Assembly: GCA_030998225.1 (NCBI GenBank) | Contig: JAPYXD010000738.1 | Location: 1,240,001-1,304,000, forward strand | From: Diplolepis rosae | Taxonomy: Eukaryota; Arthropoda; Insecta; Hymenoptera; Diplolepididae | DNA: 64,000 bases | Direction of reading: 5' to 3' | In this document: positions 24,980-36,814 of the stretch, in pieces | Position numbering within the stretch: position 1 is the first letter of the stretch | Layout: the number at the start of each line of letters is the position of its first letter | Notes under the pieces: model-generated | Database searches by the model: none | Told to the model about the DNA's origin: nothing | Seen by the model: only the letters and a program-made list of their open reading frames with translations | Made by a program: the position numbers and the translations under genes

Positions 24980-26351
24980 TAATAGAGAAACATTTTCTGC
25001 GAGCGATGATTTTTCGGAATCAAGCGACAAAGATCCATTTGAGGCACGCATAAAATCTAAAGTAAGCAAAGGTGTTGAGCACATTCGAATTCAAATTCAA
25101 AGGACTGTGGTAACACACAAATATTGCTGTGTTTGTTACGAGCCGCAAGATTTAACAGTAGTTCTAAAACAGGCGCGCATGCAATCCTATGCTGAAAAGA
25201 GGATTTATATTCCAGAAGGTAACCGTTGTTATCGAGTACATTTGATAAATGGCTGGTTTTTTGGTGAAGAATTAGGTCGTTTGTGTGTATATTCGAATTT
25301 CGCGGGAGTAAAAGATTCAGAAAAATCGGAGTTACTTGAAGGTTTGACTATTAAGTGTGACACCGCGTTTCTCGACAAAGTTGTAGACTTTTCTTTATCG
25401 GAAGAAAAAATACATCTTCTTACAGGCTTGACTTGGAAAAATATTATCGAACTGCGCGAAATGCTAATTTCAGTGCAAAAAAATCAAACCTGCGATGTAA
25501 CACAAGCTCTCGTTGCATTCTTATTGAAATGAAGATCAGCAAACTCCAACAAAAAAATTGCTGCAAGTTTGCAATTAGAACCAGAGCAACTCGTTTGAAT
25601 CAATGCCGCTTCTATCATGAAATCTTTCAAAAAAGGTGTCTTACCCTCCTGAACTGGATTGAACGTTATTTCTAGGCGTGAACTGATTGATTTTCACACT
25701 ACTGACGTTTCACAAATTTTTTTCAATTCTACTGATGAGCTAATGTTAATTTGTAACTGTACATATGCCTGCTATCAGCAAAGAAGTAACAATGAGTACC
25801 AGCGAAAATCTTATTCGGGACAAAAAAGGTTTCCTTATGCAAACCTTTTACTATTTGTACAAGAACTGGACGAGTACTAGACATGGTAGGACCATTTTAT
25901 GTGAATCAGAATGACGCTAAAATTATAATAAATCTTGTTGAAGATCCGCATTATTTGCATCAATTATTAAATGAAGGCGACAAACTTTTCCTTGATCGTG
26001 TTTTTTGAAATGCAAATGACGTACTGGAGTCAAAAGGCTTTACTGTCTTAATGCCAGCATTGAAGGGCAAGCGAAATCAGCTGACAACTAAATTTGTGAA
26101 AGAGCAGGCCATTATCTTAAAGTTCCAGGTACAGTCAAGACACATTAATCGGAAATTATATAGATGTTTTATTGGTTACAGACCAAACAGTATAGGTGTT
26201 GCAGGAATTGAAAGATATGCTTGTGAATGTGACAATGGCCGAAGAAAAGATGGGTGCTGTCCTCATATAGTAGCCATTATTTATTATTTATCACACGCGA
26301 AATATTTGTCCAGAATCGTAGGACCTGCTGAAATTTGCAGTAAATTGTTTA

Positions 26352-27263
26352 CGGTTTATGAAACCGAATTTTTTTTGCAAAAGTTACACGTCTGTTGCAT
26401 GAAAATAATCAAAAATATTTTATTCAAAATAATCTCCATTGCTATTTACAAATTTTTTCCACCTCTCCGGAAGGTGATGAATACCACGCCACTAACACTG
26501 TTCGTCTTTTAAATCAAACCAGTTATCCAGCCATTCTCGTACATTTTCGTACGAAGTGAAGCGTTTTTCAGTGCGAGCATGGCCCAGTGATGCGAACAGA
26601 TGGTAATCCGACGGAGCCAAGTCTGGAGAATAAGCGGCATGCGCCAGTATTTCCCAACTGAACGTCTCGATCGTTTCCTTGACCCGTTTCGCCGTGTGTG
26701 ATGGGGTATTATCGTGAAGAAAAATGACTTTGTGTTGCCTTCTTCGATAATCCGGTTGTTTTTCTTGTAATATTCGATTTAAATCGATAATTTGCAGTTG
26801 TTAGCGATTCGTGTTGACAGTTTCACCAGGTTTTAGCAGCTCATAATAGATAACACCCTTCTGATCCCACCAAACGCAGTTTTTCGGTGGTTTTCCACGA
26901 TCTTCGTTTCTCACATCAAAATTACCACTTTTGAATTTTTTAAACCACTCGAAACACTGTGTTTTGCCAAGAGTATGTTCGCCGTAAGCTTCCACAAGCA
27001 TTCAATGTGATTCTGCAGCAGTTTTCTTCAAGTGATAACAAAAAACCAGTGCTGTCCGCAAATCGTAGTTCGTAGGCACAAAACTCAACATGTTGATGCT
27101 TGTAGTAAATACACTGGTATATCGAACTTGGGTTGTTGTCTACTGAAAATCTTTCTCAGCTGCTAGAGGGAGAAGATGGCGCTGCAGAAGCGGTCGTACG
27201 GTCCCTAAACTGATGGCAAGCACGATCTATAGGGAAATTCCGGTTTCATACTTCTAGACCTGG
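26352..27263 (-). mobile_element. Internally deleted mariner element
   Basis: 912 bp flanked by TA (26350-26351 and 27264-27265). The 5' end on the - strand reads CCAGGTCTAGAAGTATGAAA, a mariner-type terminus. The other end shares the inner TATGAAACCG but has lost about 10 bases near the tip. Removing the element and one TA restores the frame of the host transposase relic, which confirms both boundaries. Confidence 0.85.
26420..27091 (-). pseudogene. Mariner transposase, internally deleted
   Basis: 224 codons against about 345 in intact mariners. From the ATG at 27091 the N-terminal helix-turn-helix part is clear (MLVEAYGEHTLGKTQCFEWF), but an in-frame TGA at 27004-27002 precedes it. After RGKPPK the frame jumps to CVWWDQKGVIYYELL. 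A large middle part with the first catalytic Asp is therefore gone. The HDN-x-PSH and SPDLAPSDYH boxes with the other two Asp follow, then LPERW and the YFE end. Further stops: TAA at 26803-26801 and a TAG just before the final WRGIH segment. Confidence 0.9.
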
Positions 27264-27310
27264 TACACAAAACAATATGAAGCGCGCGATAGAGGAAGAC
27301 AGCGATAATA

Positions 27311-27678
27311 GGCCTCACAGACCGGTCCCTATATCCCCTATTGTCCTCTATATTCAGTTGAGATCCCTAAAGTCCCCTATTTTCAAGATTTGGTCCCTAA
27401 AGTACCTTATTTTGAGCTATTAGAGAACATTTTTAAAATTTGTATACAATTTTTCGTTTTCTTCGATTTTGATTCTCAGTTTCTGTAACACCATAAATGC
27501 TGAAAATTTTTTTAGGCCATGATAAATAATTATAATCTGTTTTACGATGTAATGATATATATCAAGAAACCTAATCTTCATAATAATGGGTAAAATCATC
27601 GCAATAATGACATAAATATCATTCGTGATTTAAAAGACCTGAGAATTTAAAAGGAAGTCCATAGTTGTAACCGTTACA
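27311..27678. other. Unassigned; short direct repeats
   Basis: Begins with a run of near-identical motifs (TCCCTA, CCCCTATTTT, CCTAAAGT) within 27320-27415. The rest is AT-rich. No gene seen. Confidence 0.4.
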
Positions 27679-27685
27679 GTAGTAT

Positions 27686-29284
27686 CGTTGAGTGAAGATA
27701 GGTATAGAGGAGGCATCCAGGGCGATTGAATGGTCCAAACCTTGCGGGGAAAGACGCCAGGGGTAGGTACAGTACCAGAACCAAACACGGGGATCGACAC
27801 TTTCAAAAGTCGCCAAAATCTCACAGCTAAGAAGTAAGTTGTAGGAGTAAGGCCCAAACTTGTGTTGGTGAGTCTGCTGTATTCGTGATGGGTCAGGTAG
27901 TCCTCGTCAATTCAATCCTAGCTTGTCGACAAGATTTTACAAAATAGCTTTTCACCTCTTTTCCTTCTAATTCGCTCTTTACTAGTCTTTTCCTAAGATC
28001 GGATATATATTTAATAAATATATATATAAATAAAATAATATATAAAATATTTTATTTTATACATTTTATAATATAATATATATATATATATAATATTTTA
28101 TATCATAAATTTTGTATTATAATATATAAAAGAATATATATGAATATTAAATATATATAAAAGAACAATGTATTGAAATTAACCATTTTTTTTTAAATTT
28201 ATTACATATTTATTGACAAATTGTTTTCAATATTCTTTCATTATCTTGATTACAATAATGAAGACATATAGAAAATGGAAATAAATTATCAATGATGATA
28301 TTTTGAAAGTTTAATATTCATACAATATAATTTTCGTTATACAATACGGTTACAAAATTAATATTATTCTCTATAGGGATACAAAAATAATTGATTTTTT
28401 AAAGAAATGTATAATTCTCAGAGAAATTAAAGTTAAAACAAAGTATTCCTCTTAATATATAATAATTTACTAGAGAATGTAAATGACCAGCTTCAGATCT
28501 GAAGTTATTTTATAGACTTTGAGAGTAAGATAGGCGAAAGGGTTTTTTTACGACTACTTAACAGTTACTGTAAAGCAGCATCGTAATTATAAAGAACTGT
28601 CTCTTCGATCGTCTTCTTTTCAGATTATAAATCCTAAATTCACCTATCTGCAGGTACAAAGTATAGGCGTTATGAAAGGATTTTTACAAAGGATTAATAA
28701 AATCTTATACTAGTTTTCAGATCTACAGAATTATGACATGAATGGACATTATTATTTGTACAAATACATCAATATTTTTCTTTGAATTCAAAAAATTTGA
28801 TTGTAAACTAATTCCTGTAAATTATCCGACTTATTTCAATCAATTCAATGGAATTTAATTAATAGAATATATTCAATAAAAAATAAATTAATTTCCTTCT
28901 ACTTTGTTCTTTACTTGTCTTTTCCTAAAATCGGATTTATATTAAAAAAAATGAAGATATTCACAATTTTCTTCTGGAACTTATTACATATTACAAACCA
29001 AAAATAAAAAATGAATCATTTTACCTTTATTACTTCTTTACTATACATTAATTGAAATATAGGGATACAATAATAATTGCTTTTTTAAAGAAATTTACAA
29101 TTCTCAGAGAAATTAAAATTAAAACAAATTATTGCTCTTAATAGATAATAATTTCTCTATATAGTAATATAATAATAATGTACGTATCTATATAATGATT
29201 TGTCTAATGTAGAATATCATTCGGTCGTTGAATAACTTTCGTTATCATATAAAAATTTAATTACTGTACTTTAACTTGACATTG
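27686..29284 (+). repeat. Left arm of the palindromic element
   Basis: Pairs with 30848-32461. The outer 250 bases are GC-richer and encode on the - strand a frame around SIPVFGSGTVPTP that reappears on the + strand at 32323, which simply reflects the inverted repeat. An AT-dinucleotide tract lies at 28020-28160. Confidence 0.88.
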
Positions 29285-29320
29285 AAAACGACACCTGCTT
29301 ACATTTGCTTGTAAATCAGC

Positions 29321-30719
29321 AAAAAAAATCTGCCTGCTTGGCGGGCACATTCTCGTCGCGCTGCGCGCTTCGGAATTTTTTAACGTCGCGCTTCGCGCTC
29401 CATTCTTTCTCGACCTCGCGCTTCGCGCTCGTTCTTGTGCTCTTCACATACATTCAAGTTTATTTATTATAATTTGATACTGAAGCTCAAACCAATTTTA
29501 TAATAATATTACAGATGATGTGAATTACACATTTTCTCAAAGTCACTCAATTTCTTTTTGAATTTAAGTGAAACAGGAAATTGAATTTACTTAAGGCTCT
29601 ATCAGCCTTAAGGAACACATTCTCACCATGGCGCTCGCGCTTCGCGCTCGATATTCTGTATACATTTCAGTAACTTTTTAATAAGTTACATGATTAAAAT
29701 AATTTATTTTCTTCCAAATCTCTCAAAAAGAAAAAACAGTCGTAGAATTTATTTAAGGAAACGATTTTGCAGAACAATGCTTATTTCGTATCTCACATAT
29801 TTTGGTGAAAAAAATCGAATTTTTTTAATATTATAAATCAAAACATAAAATAGACCTCCTGTCCCGAAATGTCTTAATGAGAATTTGTAGACCTCATTTA
29901 GGCAAACAATTTCCCATCTAAACGTTTTTTTTGTATCTCACATATTTTGTCTAAAAAATGGAATTTTTTAATTTTAATCGTATTTTTTGGAATTGAAACG
30001 AAAAATAAATGTTTTATCAAAAACTCTGTGAGACAAAATTTGTAGATCTTTTTGAAATGACAAACTTTTTATTCCTACGTTTTTTTCGTATTTCGAATAT
30101 TATTGTTAAAAAATTGGATTTTGGATTTTCAATAGATTATTTTTGAATTAAATAAAAAAATATGCATCTTATGAAAAAATGTTACAATTTAAATTTGTAG
30201 GTCTTTATGTAGAAAATAATATTGTATTATAACGTTTTTTCGTATCTCGTATAATTTAACTGGAAAATGGAATTTTGATATTGACTTTTTTCGAATTTGA
30301 ATATGCTGTAACATTTCTACTTTTGATTTAATCAAAAAATGTTATGAGGATAATTTGTAGAGATTTATGAGTACTATCAAAAACCAGTATTGAAATTTTT
30401 GATTTTTTCAAAAAATTATTTTCAAAAACACAAAGGTAGTGCTCAACCCCTCAATTTTGATTGGATGTGGCTGGTTAACGAACTTGTCCTTACTTTTTCG
30501 GCTCCGATAAAGTGTACCAAAGCTCAATTGAATCTGATAATTCTATCGAGAGTTATGCCGCACACGACCTACTACAGACAGACAGACAGACAGACACTTT
30601 CGTAAAAACCCTTTTTTCTGACTCAGGGGGTCTCAAAACGTAAAGATTTGATGAAAATTTTGAAAGTCATTTTTCACATAAAACCAATACCTTCTCATCC
30701 ATGATGAGAATGTAAAAAT
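29321..30719 (+). repeat. Dispersed repeat family, copy A
   Basis: Starts AAAAAAAATCTGCC with a GC-rich block of GCGCTTCGCGC palindromes. It continues through GATACTGAAGCTCAAACC and a series of about 150-bp degenerate units (marker CGTATCTCACATATTTT at about 29787, 29932, 30087 and 30240). It ends with a GACA microsatellite (30579-30597) and a small terminal stem (CTCATCCATGATGAG). Copy B (34628-36689) is the reverse complement; copy C begins near 63789. No transposase, so non-autonomous and unclassified. Confidence 0.82.
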
Positions 30720-30847
30720 TGGGAAATTTCTGCACGGGGTATTTTGGATAGAAATGGAAATTCAATTTTGCATTAAAAAAATTTTATAATTAAAATAATT
30801 TATTTTCTTCCAAATATCTCAAAATAGAAAAGAAATAGTAGACTTGT

Positions 30848-32038
30848 CAATGTCAAGTTAAAGTACAGTAATTAAATTTTTATATGATAACGAAAGTTAT
30901 TCAACGACCGAATGATATTCTACATTAGACAAATCATTATATAGATACGTACATTATTATTATATTACTATATAGAGAAATTATTATCTATTAAGAGCAA
31001 TAATTTGTTTTAATTTTAATTTCTCTGAGAATTGTAAATTTCTTTAAAAAAGCAATTATTATTGTATCCCTATATTTCAATTAATGTATAGTAAAGAAGT
31101 AATAAAGGTAAAATGATTCATTTTTTATTTTTGGTTTGTAATATGTAATAACTTTCAGAAAAAAATTGTGAATATCTTAATTTTTTAAAAATATAAATCC
31201 GATTTTAGGAAAAGACAAGTAAAGAACAAAGTAGAAGGAAATTAATTTATTTTTTATTGAATATATTCTATTAATTAAATTCCATTGAATTGATTGAAAT
31301 AAGTCGGATAATTTACAGGAATTAGTTTACAATCAAATTTATTGAATTCAAAGAAAAATATTGATGTATTTGTACAAATAATAATGTCCATTCATGTCAT
31401 AATTCTGTAGATCTGAAAACTAGTATAAGATTTTATTAATCCTTTGTAAAAATCCTTTCATAACGCCTATACTTTGTACCTGCAGATAGGTGAATTTAGG
31501 ATTTATAATCTGAAAAGAAAACGATCGAAGAGACAGTTCTTTATAATTACGATGCTGCTTTACAGTAACTGTTAAGTAGTCGTAAAAAAACCCTTTCGCC
31601 TATCTTACTCTCAAAGTCTATAAAATAACTTCAGATCTGAAGCTGGTCATTTACATTCTCTAGTAAATTATTATATATTAAGAGGAATACTTTGTTTTAA
31701 CTTTAATTTCTCTGAGAATTATACATTTCTTTAAAAAATCAATTATTTTTGTATCCCTATAGAGAATAATATTAATTTTGTAACCGTATTGTATAACGAA
31801 AATTATATTGTATGAATATTAAACTTTCAAAATATCATCATTGATAATTTATTTCCATTTTCTATATGTCTTCGTTATTGTAATCAAGATAATGAAAGAA
31901 TATTGAAAACAATTTGTCAATAAATATGTAATAAATTTCAAAAAAAAAATTGTTAATTTCAATACATTGTTCTTTTATATATATTTAATATTTATATATA
32001 TTCTTTTATATATTATAATACAAAATTTAGAATATAAA

Positions 32039-32069
<31 letters not shown>

Positions 32070-32461
32070 TATATTATAAAATGTATAAAATAAAATATTT
32101 TATATATTATTTTATTTATATATATATATATTTTAAATATATATCCGATCTTAGGAAAAGACTAGTAAAGATTGAAGTAGAAGGAAAAGAGGTGAAAAGC
32201 TATTTTGTAAAATCTTGTCGACAAGCTAGGGTTGAATTGACGAGGACTACCTGACCCATCATGAATACAGCAGACTCACCAACACAAGTTTGGGCCTTAC
32301 TCCTACAACTTAGTTCTTATCCGTGAGATTTTGGCGACTTTCGAAAGTGTCGATCCCCGTGTTTGGTTCTGGAACTGTACCTACCCCTGACGTCTTCCCC
32401 CGCAAGGTTTGGACCATTCAATCGCCCTGGATATCTCCTCTATACCTATCTTCACTCAACG
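30848..32461 (-). repeat. Right arm of the palindromic element
   Basis: Reverse complement of 27686-29284, with scattered differences and an expanded AT-dinucleotide tract around 31970-32140. Confidence 0.88.
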
Positions 32462-32468
32462 GTAGTAT

Positions 32469-34443
32469 TCTTTCAGTAATTTATTTAAACATAGAATTAA
32501 GACAAGAAAATTCATATTGTGTTATTTCGTCGAAAGTAATCGTAAGGATACTAAATGTATAGTAAGTGAGATTGCTTATAAGCACCATTCTTTAACCAAA
32601 GTATAAAACATCTAAAAAAAGGAAATTTTGTTAAGAGTTAATTGAAATTTAATTTAATTAGACTTGCATACATAGTCGTGATATGTAGGTTATTTCTTAT
32701 TTGATATTAAGAATACTCACGTCCCCAAAATTTGCGAAGTGCAGTTGTGTACCAAAATATGAATACAGTGAAACCCTGTTTATCGCAACACCTCACGGTG
32801 TGCCCACTCCCATGTATTACAAAGGGGTACTTACAGATGTTGGCGGGGAGAATGAATTTATATCAGCGACATCTAGGGGACGTAGCAGGAACTAGATTTC
32901 ATGAAAACTACCCCTTCCCCCTCCACTACAGATCCAGTACTAAAGAGCGCGAAATTTTCGCCTTCTCATGCGAAAAAGGAAAAATTCGGATTTTATTATA
33001 TTTGAGGTTACTTTACATGGCCTAAATCAGCTTTGAAGGGAACTGGAGTTTTATCTTTATCAACACTTAAATGAGGATTTAAAGCTGAAGAACGAAAATC
33101 CTTTTTAATGCAAACTTTCTTACCGCGTTTTGCAATATAATACGCAATGAATTTTTATAAACAAAACGAGAAACCAAGCCTTTATGAGTTTTATTTTAGA
33201 TTCAAAACAAAAGTTATTGGTGACTTACCCGATTTGCAGCTACAACTATTTTTATTTGGAGGGCAAACAGTATAGCACTGATAATTGTTGGCACATTAGT
33301 CTAGGTATTAGAACTTTAAAGATCGAAGTTCACTAAAATCACTTGAAATCGCAATCAATTTTAATCAATCACAACATGCAGACAAGTGACAACATGTTTC
33401 CCGCGCATGACGTTCATTTCCATGACACACTAGCGGCGACTAGGGGACGTAGCACTCACTATTTTTCTTTCGCCACTTGGCCTGTGGGAGTGGGCACACC
33501 GCGGTAGGAAACAGCAAGGATTGCGATGTCCCAATAAGGCTTGAAAGCAATCCTACTATTGAGGAGAGAAAGTTTTACACCAGTTCTGATGTCACAAATT
33601 ACCGCTTTTAAAGAACCTGATGTGAAGGAATCTGCACAAACGAGAACTTTGATCTCTTTCCCAAAATAAAACTTGAGTTCAAGTTTCCCGAAAATCACTC
33701 AAAATTTAGCTATATGCTCTTCACTCCCTATCACGAAGGACTGGTTCGCATATGTCAAGCAAGTTCTCAAAAAACTATTGCCTGAGCGATGCTACAATTC
33801 ACCCAGGCAAGAGACGAGCCCTGCTTTTAATGTTTTGCGCGCGCGAATGCTATTCAATCTACCCAGAAGTAGGTCTTAAAAATCGAGTGATTTTTGGTGA
33901 TTTGAGACTCTACTTGTTAGGTCAGTTTATCTCTAATTCGCTGCTACTGATCCAAAACAACAATGTTTTTATCAAATAATTAAACTTTTGGTATTTCGCG
34001 ATTAATAATAATAATAATAATAATCGGTGTGTTTGTGTGGATGTTGTAATAACAATACACAGCCTAAAGTCTACAAAAACTCTTAAACGTTTATTCACCA
34101 CGAAAACCCAAGATAATTCAGAAAAAGGGCATCTGGTCGTTTCTCAGTTATTTGACCTTAATTTTTTACCTTTCCAAGGTCACAAAAGCCATTTTTCCCC
34201 AGGCCATTTTTGACGTGAAATTTCCCACTCTTTTCAAATCCGCAGTCAAAAATAGGGGTTCTCATTTAAGAAAAGGGTCTTACCTCCATTTGACCTTGAA
34301 AATTGACCCCAAGGTCAAAATAAATGGTACAGTTTAATGTCCCCCTCAGTCCTGGTCAACCTTTGTCCTAACCATTTTTTCGTAGATAAAGTATTTTAGA
34401 AGATATTTTGGATCATAAATTGAAATGGGTCACCGTGTATATA
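32469..34443. other. Unassigned stretch with small repeats
   Basis: No gene recognised. GGTGTGCCCACTCCCA (32797-32812) recurs inverted at 33485-33500, and CTAGGGGACGTAGCA (32873-32887) recurs directly at 33440-33454, hinting at an old unrecognised repeat. An AAT microsatellite lies near 34003-34023. Confidence 0.45.
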
Positions 34444-34627
34444 CAGGGTGAGGCACATAAAGTGTTACGGAACGATAGGGTTCAAACTATTGATCATATG
34501 CAAAATTGTTTCAGACAAAAGTTTCAGTGTTCGAGAAGGCCGTCATACTGGACCACCCTATTTTTTCATCGGTGGAGGCGCTGAAGCTACGTCAAGGTCA
34601 ACTCCACTTTTTAAAATAGAACCATGT

Positions 34628-36689
34628 ATTTTTACATTCTCATCATGGATGAGAAGGTATTGGTTTTATGTGAAAAATTACTTTCGAAAATTTCATCAAA
34701 CCTTTACGTTTTGAGACCCCCTGAGTCCGAAAAAAGGGTTTTTACGAAAGTGTCTGTCTGTCTGTCTGCCTGTCTGTCTGTTTGTCTGTAGGTCGTGTGC
34801 GGCATAACTCTCGATAGAATTATCAGATTCAATTGAGCTTTGGTACACTTTATCGGAGCCGAAAAAGTAAGGACAAGTTCGTTAACCAGCCACATCCAAT
34901 CAAAATTGAGGGATTGAGCACCACTTTTGTGTTTTTGAAAATAATTTTTTGAAAAAATCAAAAATTTTAATACTGGTTTTAGATAGTGCTCATAAATCTC
35001 TAAAAATTATCCCCATAATATTTTTTGATTAAATCAAAATTAGAAATGTTACAGCATATTCAAATTCGAAAAAAGTCAATATCAAAATTCCATTTTCCAG
35101 TTAAATTATACGAGATACGAAAAAACGTTATGATACAATATTATTTTCTACATAAAAACCTACAACTTTGAATTGTAACATTTTTTCATAAGATGCATTT
35201 TTTTTTTTTTAATTCAAAAATAATCTATTGAAAATCCAAAATTCACTTTTTTAACAATAATATGTGAAATACGAAGAAAACGTAAGAATACAAAGTTGTT
35301 CGTTTCAATAAGATCTACAAGTTTTGTCCTACACAGTTTATAAAAAACATATATTTTTCGTTTTAATTCCAAAAAATACGATTAAAATTCAATAATTCCA
35401 TTTTTTAGACAAAATATATGAGATACATAAAAAAAGTTTAGATGAAAAATTATTTGCCTAAATGAGGTCTACACATTCTTATTAAAAAATTTCTCGACAG
35501 GATGTATATTTTATGTTTTGATTTTTAATATAAAAAAAATTCGATTTTTTTCACCAAAATATGTGAGATACGAAATAAGCGTTGTTCTGCAAAATCGTTT
35601 CCTTAAGGTAGTACGATCACGAAAATTAGACCTCAGACAAAAATAGATAATTTTGCTTTCAAGAATAGCAACATTATTATTGAAGGGCCAATTTGAATGA
35701 GAAAAGATTATTTTTCATGAAAAAAATTTGAAACCCAAAAAAATAATGTTATTAATAAATGTTATTTTTGCCCAAACTTATTTTCTTATCGCTTCGAGTC
35801 AAAATTTTGAAAATGATGCGATTCTAATAAATTATGGTTCATTTTTTTAGAAAAAAGATTCTCTACAACTTGACCGTTTCCTATTTTTGAAATTGAATTA
35901 ATTATTATCAAATACAGCAATTTGTTCATAAAAATTTTGTTTTGAAAAATTGTTTTTTTATAATTTCAGCCATTAAAGAATTCATTTTCAAAAATCGGGA
36001 ATGGTCAACTTGTAGAGGATCTTTTTCCTAAAAAAATGAACCGTGATTTATTATAATCGCATCATTTTTAAAAATTTGGCTCGAAGCGATAAGAAAATAA
36101 TTTTGGGCAAAAATGAAATTTATTAATAACATTATTTTTTTGTGTTTCAAATTTTTTTCATGAAAAACAATCTTTTCTCTTTCAAATTAGCCCTTCAATA
36201 ATAATATTGCTATTCTTCAAAGCAAAATTATCTATTTTAGCCTGAGGTCTAATTTTCGTGATCGTACTACCTTAAATAAAGTCTACGATTATTTTTTCTT
36301 TTTGAGAGATTTGGAAGAAAATAAATTATTTTAATCATGTAATTTATTAAAAAGTTACTGAAATGTATACAGAAAATCGAGCGCGAAGCGCGAGTGTCGT
36401 GATGAGAATGTTTTCCTTAAGGCCGATAGAGCCTTAAGTAAATTGAATTTCCTGTTTCACTTAAACTGAAAAAGAAATTTAGTGAATTTGAGAAAATGAG
36501 TAATTTACATCATCTTTAATATTATAAAATTGGTTTGAGCTTCAGTATTAAATGATAAAAAATAAACTTAAATGTATGTGAAGAGCACAAGACCGAGCGC
36601 GACGATCAAATCGCGCGCCCCAGGCGCGCTCATGCTTGCGCGCGAAGCGCGCGATGAGTATGTGCCCGCCAAGCGGGCAGATTTTTTTC
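34628..36689 (-). repeat. Dispersed repeat family, copy B, carrying a MITE
   Basis: Reverse complement of copy A (29321-30719), with the same ends, degenerate 150-bp units and GCGCGAAGCGCGC block. It is about 670 bases longer because of the palindromic MITE at 35607-36271. Without the MITE the two copies have nearly equal length (about 1.39 kb). Confidence 0.85.
35607..36271. mobile_element. Palindromic MITE in a TTAA site (piggyBac-type target)
   Basis: Two arms of about 320 bases form a nearly complete palindrome starting GGTAGTACGATCACG, flanked by TTAA at 35603-35606 and 36272-36275. Copy A of the host repeat has the uninterrupted site with a single TTAA (near 29749), an empty-site proof of insertion and TTAA duplication. 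TTAA targeting is the mark of piggyBac transposases; the terminal bases are not the usual CCY, so the class is inferred from the target. Confidence 0.85.
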
Positions 36690-36814
36690 GATGACATTAT
36701 TACCAAATATAAGACGAATTCAGCGACCTTCAACACAAGGTCATTCTAGTGACGCAAAGTATGAAAATAGTCGAAAAATCATCGCTTCGGTACAGTGAAA
36801 CAAACATGAGTCAA

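Larger units (their letters stand above)
24982..27310 (+). pseudogene. DDE transposase with C-terminal SWIM finger, broken and invaded
   Basis: Segments in order: a Cys-containing N-terminal region (KYCCVCYEP, 25107 onward) and a helical region to about 25530. A DDE_4-like core follows, with ICNCTYA where relatives have a catalytic D-G-T-Y, YQRKSYSGQKR, GPFYVNQNDAKI, FLDRVF where relatives have a D-R-G-F-R-D box, and LMPALKGKR. Last is a SWIM finger (YACECDNGRRKDGCCPHIV). The first catalytic Asp is lost, and stops and shifts occur (for example the TGA at about 26007). The part normally between the DDE core and the SWIM finger is missing. A mariner splits the C-terminus at 26352-27263; the protein resumes at 27266 with NNMKRAIEEDSD. 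The superfamily (Harbinger- or ISL2EU-like) is uncertain. Confidence 0.7.
27686..32461. mobile_element. Palindromic (foldback-like) element with 1.6-kb inverted arms
   Basis: The left arm 27686-29284 and right arm 30848-32461 are long inverted repeats, ending outside in CGTTGAGTGAAG and its complement. They are flanked by the direct repeat GTAGTAT at 27679-27685 and 32462-32468, probably a 7-bp target duplication. Modules recur within each arm, for example GGGATACAA-AATAATTG near 28378 and 29062 and CTTTTCCTAA-ATCGGAT near 27990 and 28918. The 1.56-kb centre is mostly a copy of another repeat (29321-30719). No transposase is visible. Arms built from repeated modules recall Foldback/MULE-like elements, but a 7-bp target does not match the 9 bp usual there. 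Confidence 0.85.

Noticed and set aside
27630..27857. Matching ORFs at 27630 (-) and 32323 (+) with SIPVFGSGTVPTP
   Set aside because: They are the same sequence in the two arms of the palindromic element. Short, with no conserved domain; kept as part of the repeat.
28020..28160. AT-dinucleotide tracts as possible origins or promoters
   Set aside because: They are simple microsatellites within repeat arms; nothing else supports a regulatory role.
30390..30605. ORFs with RQTDRQT ends at 30390 and 34704-34961
   Set aside because: They come from the dispersed repeat and its GACA microsatellite. Both copies drift freely outside this stretch, with no sign of selection on a protein.
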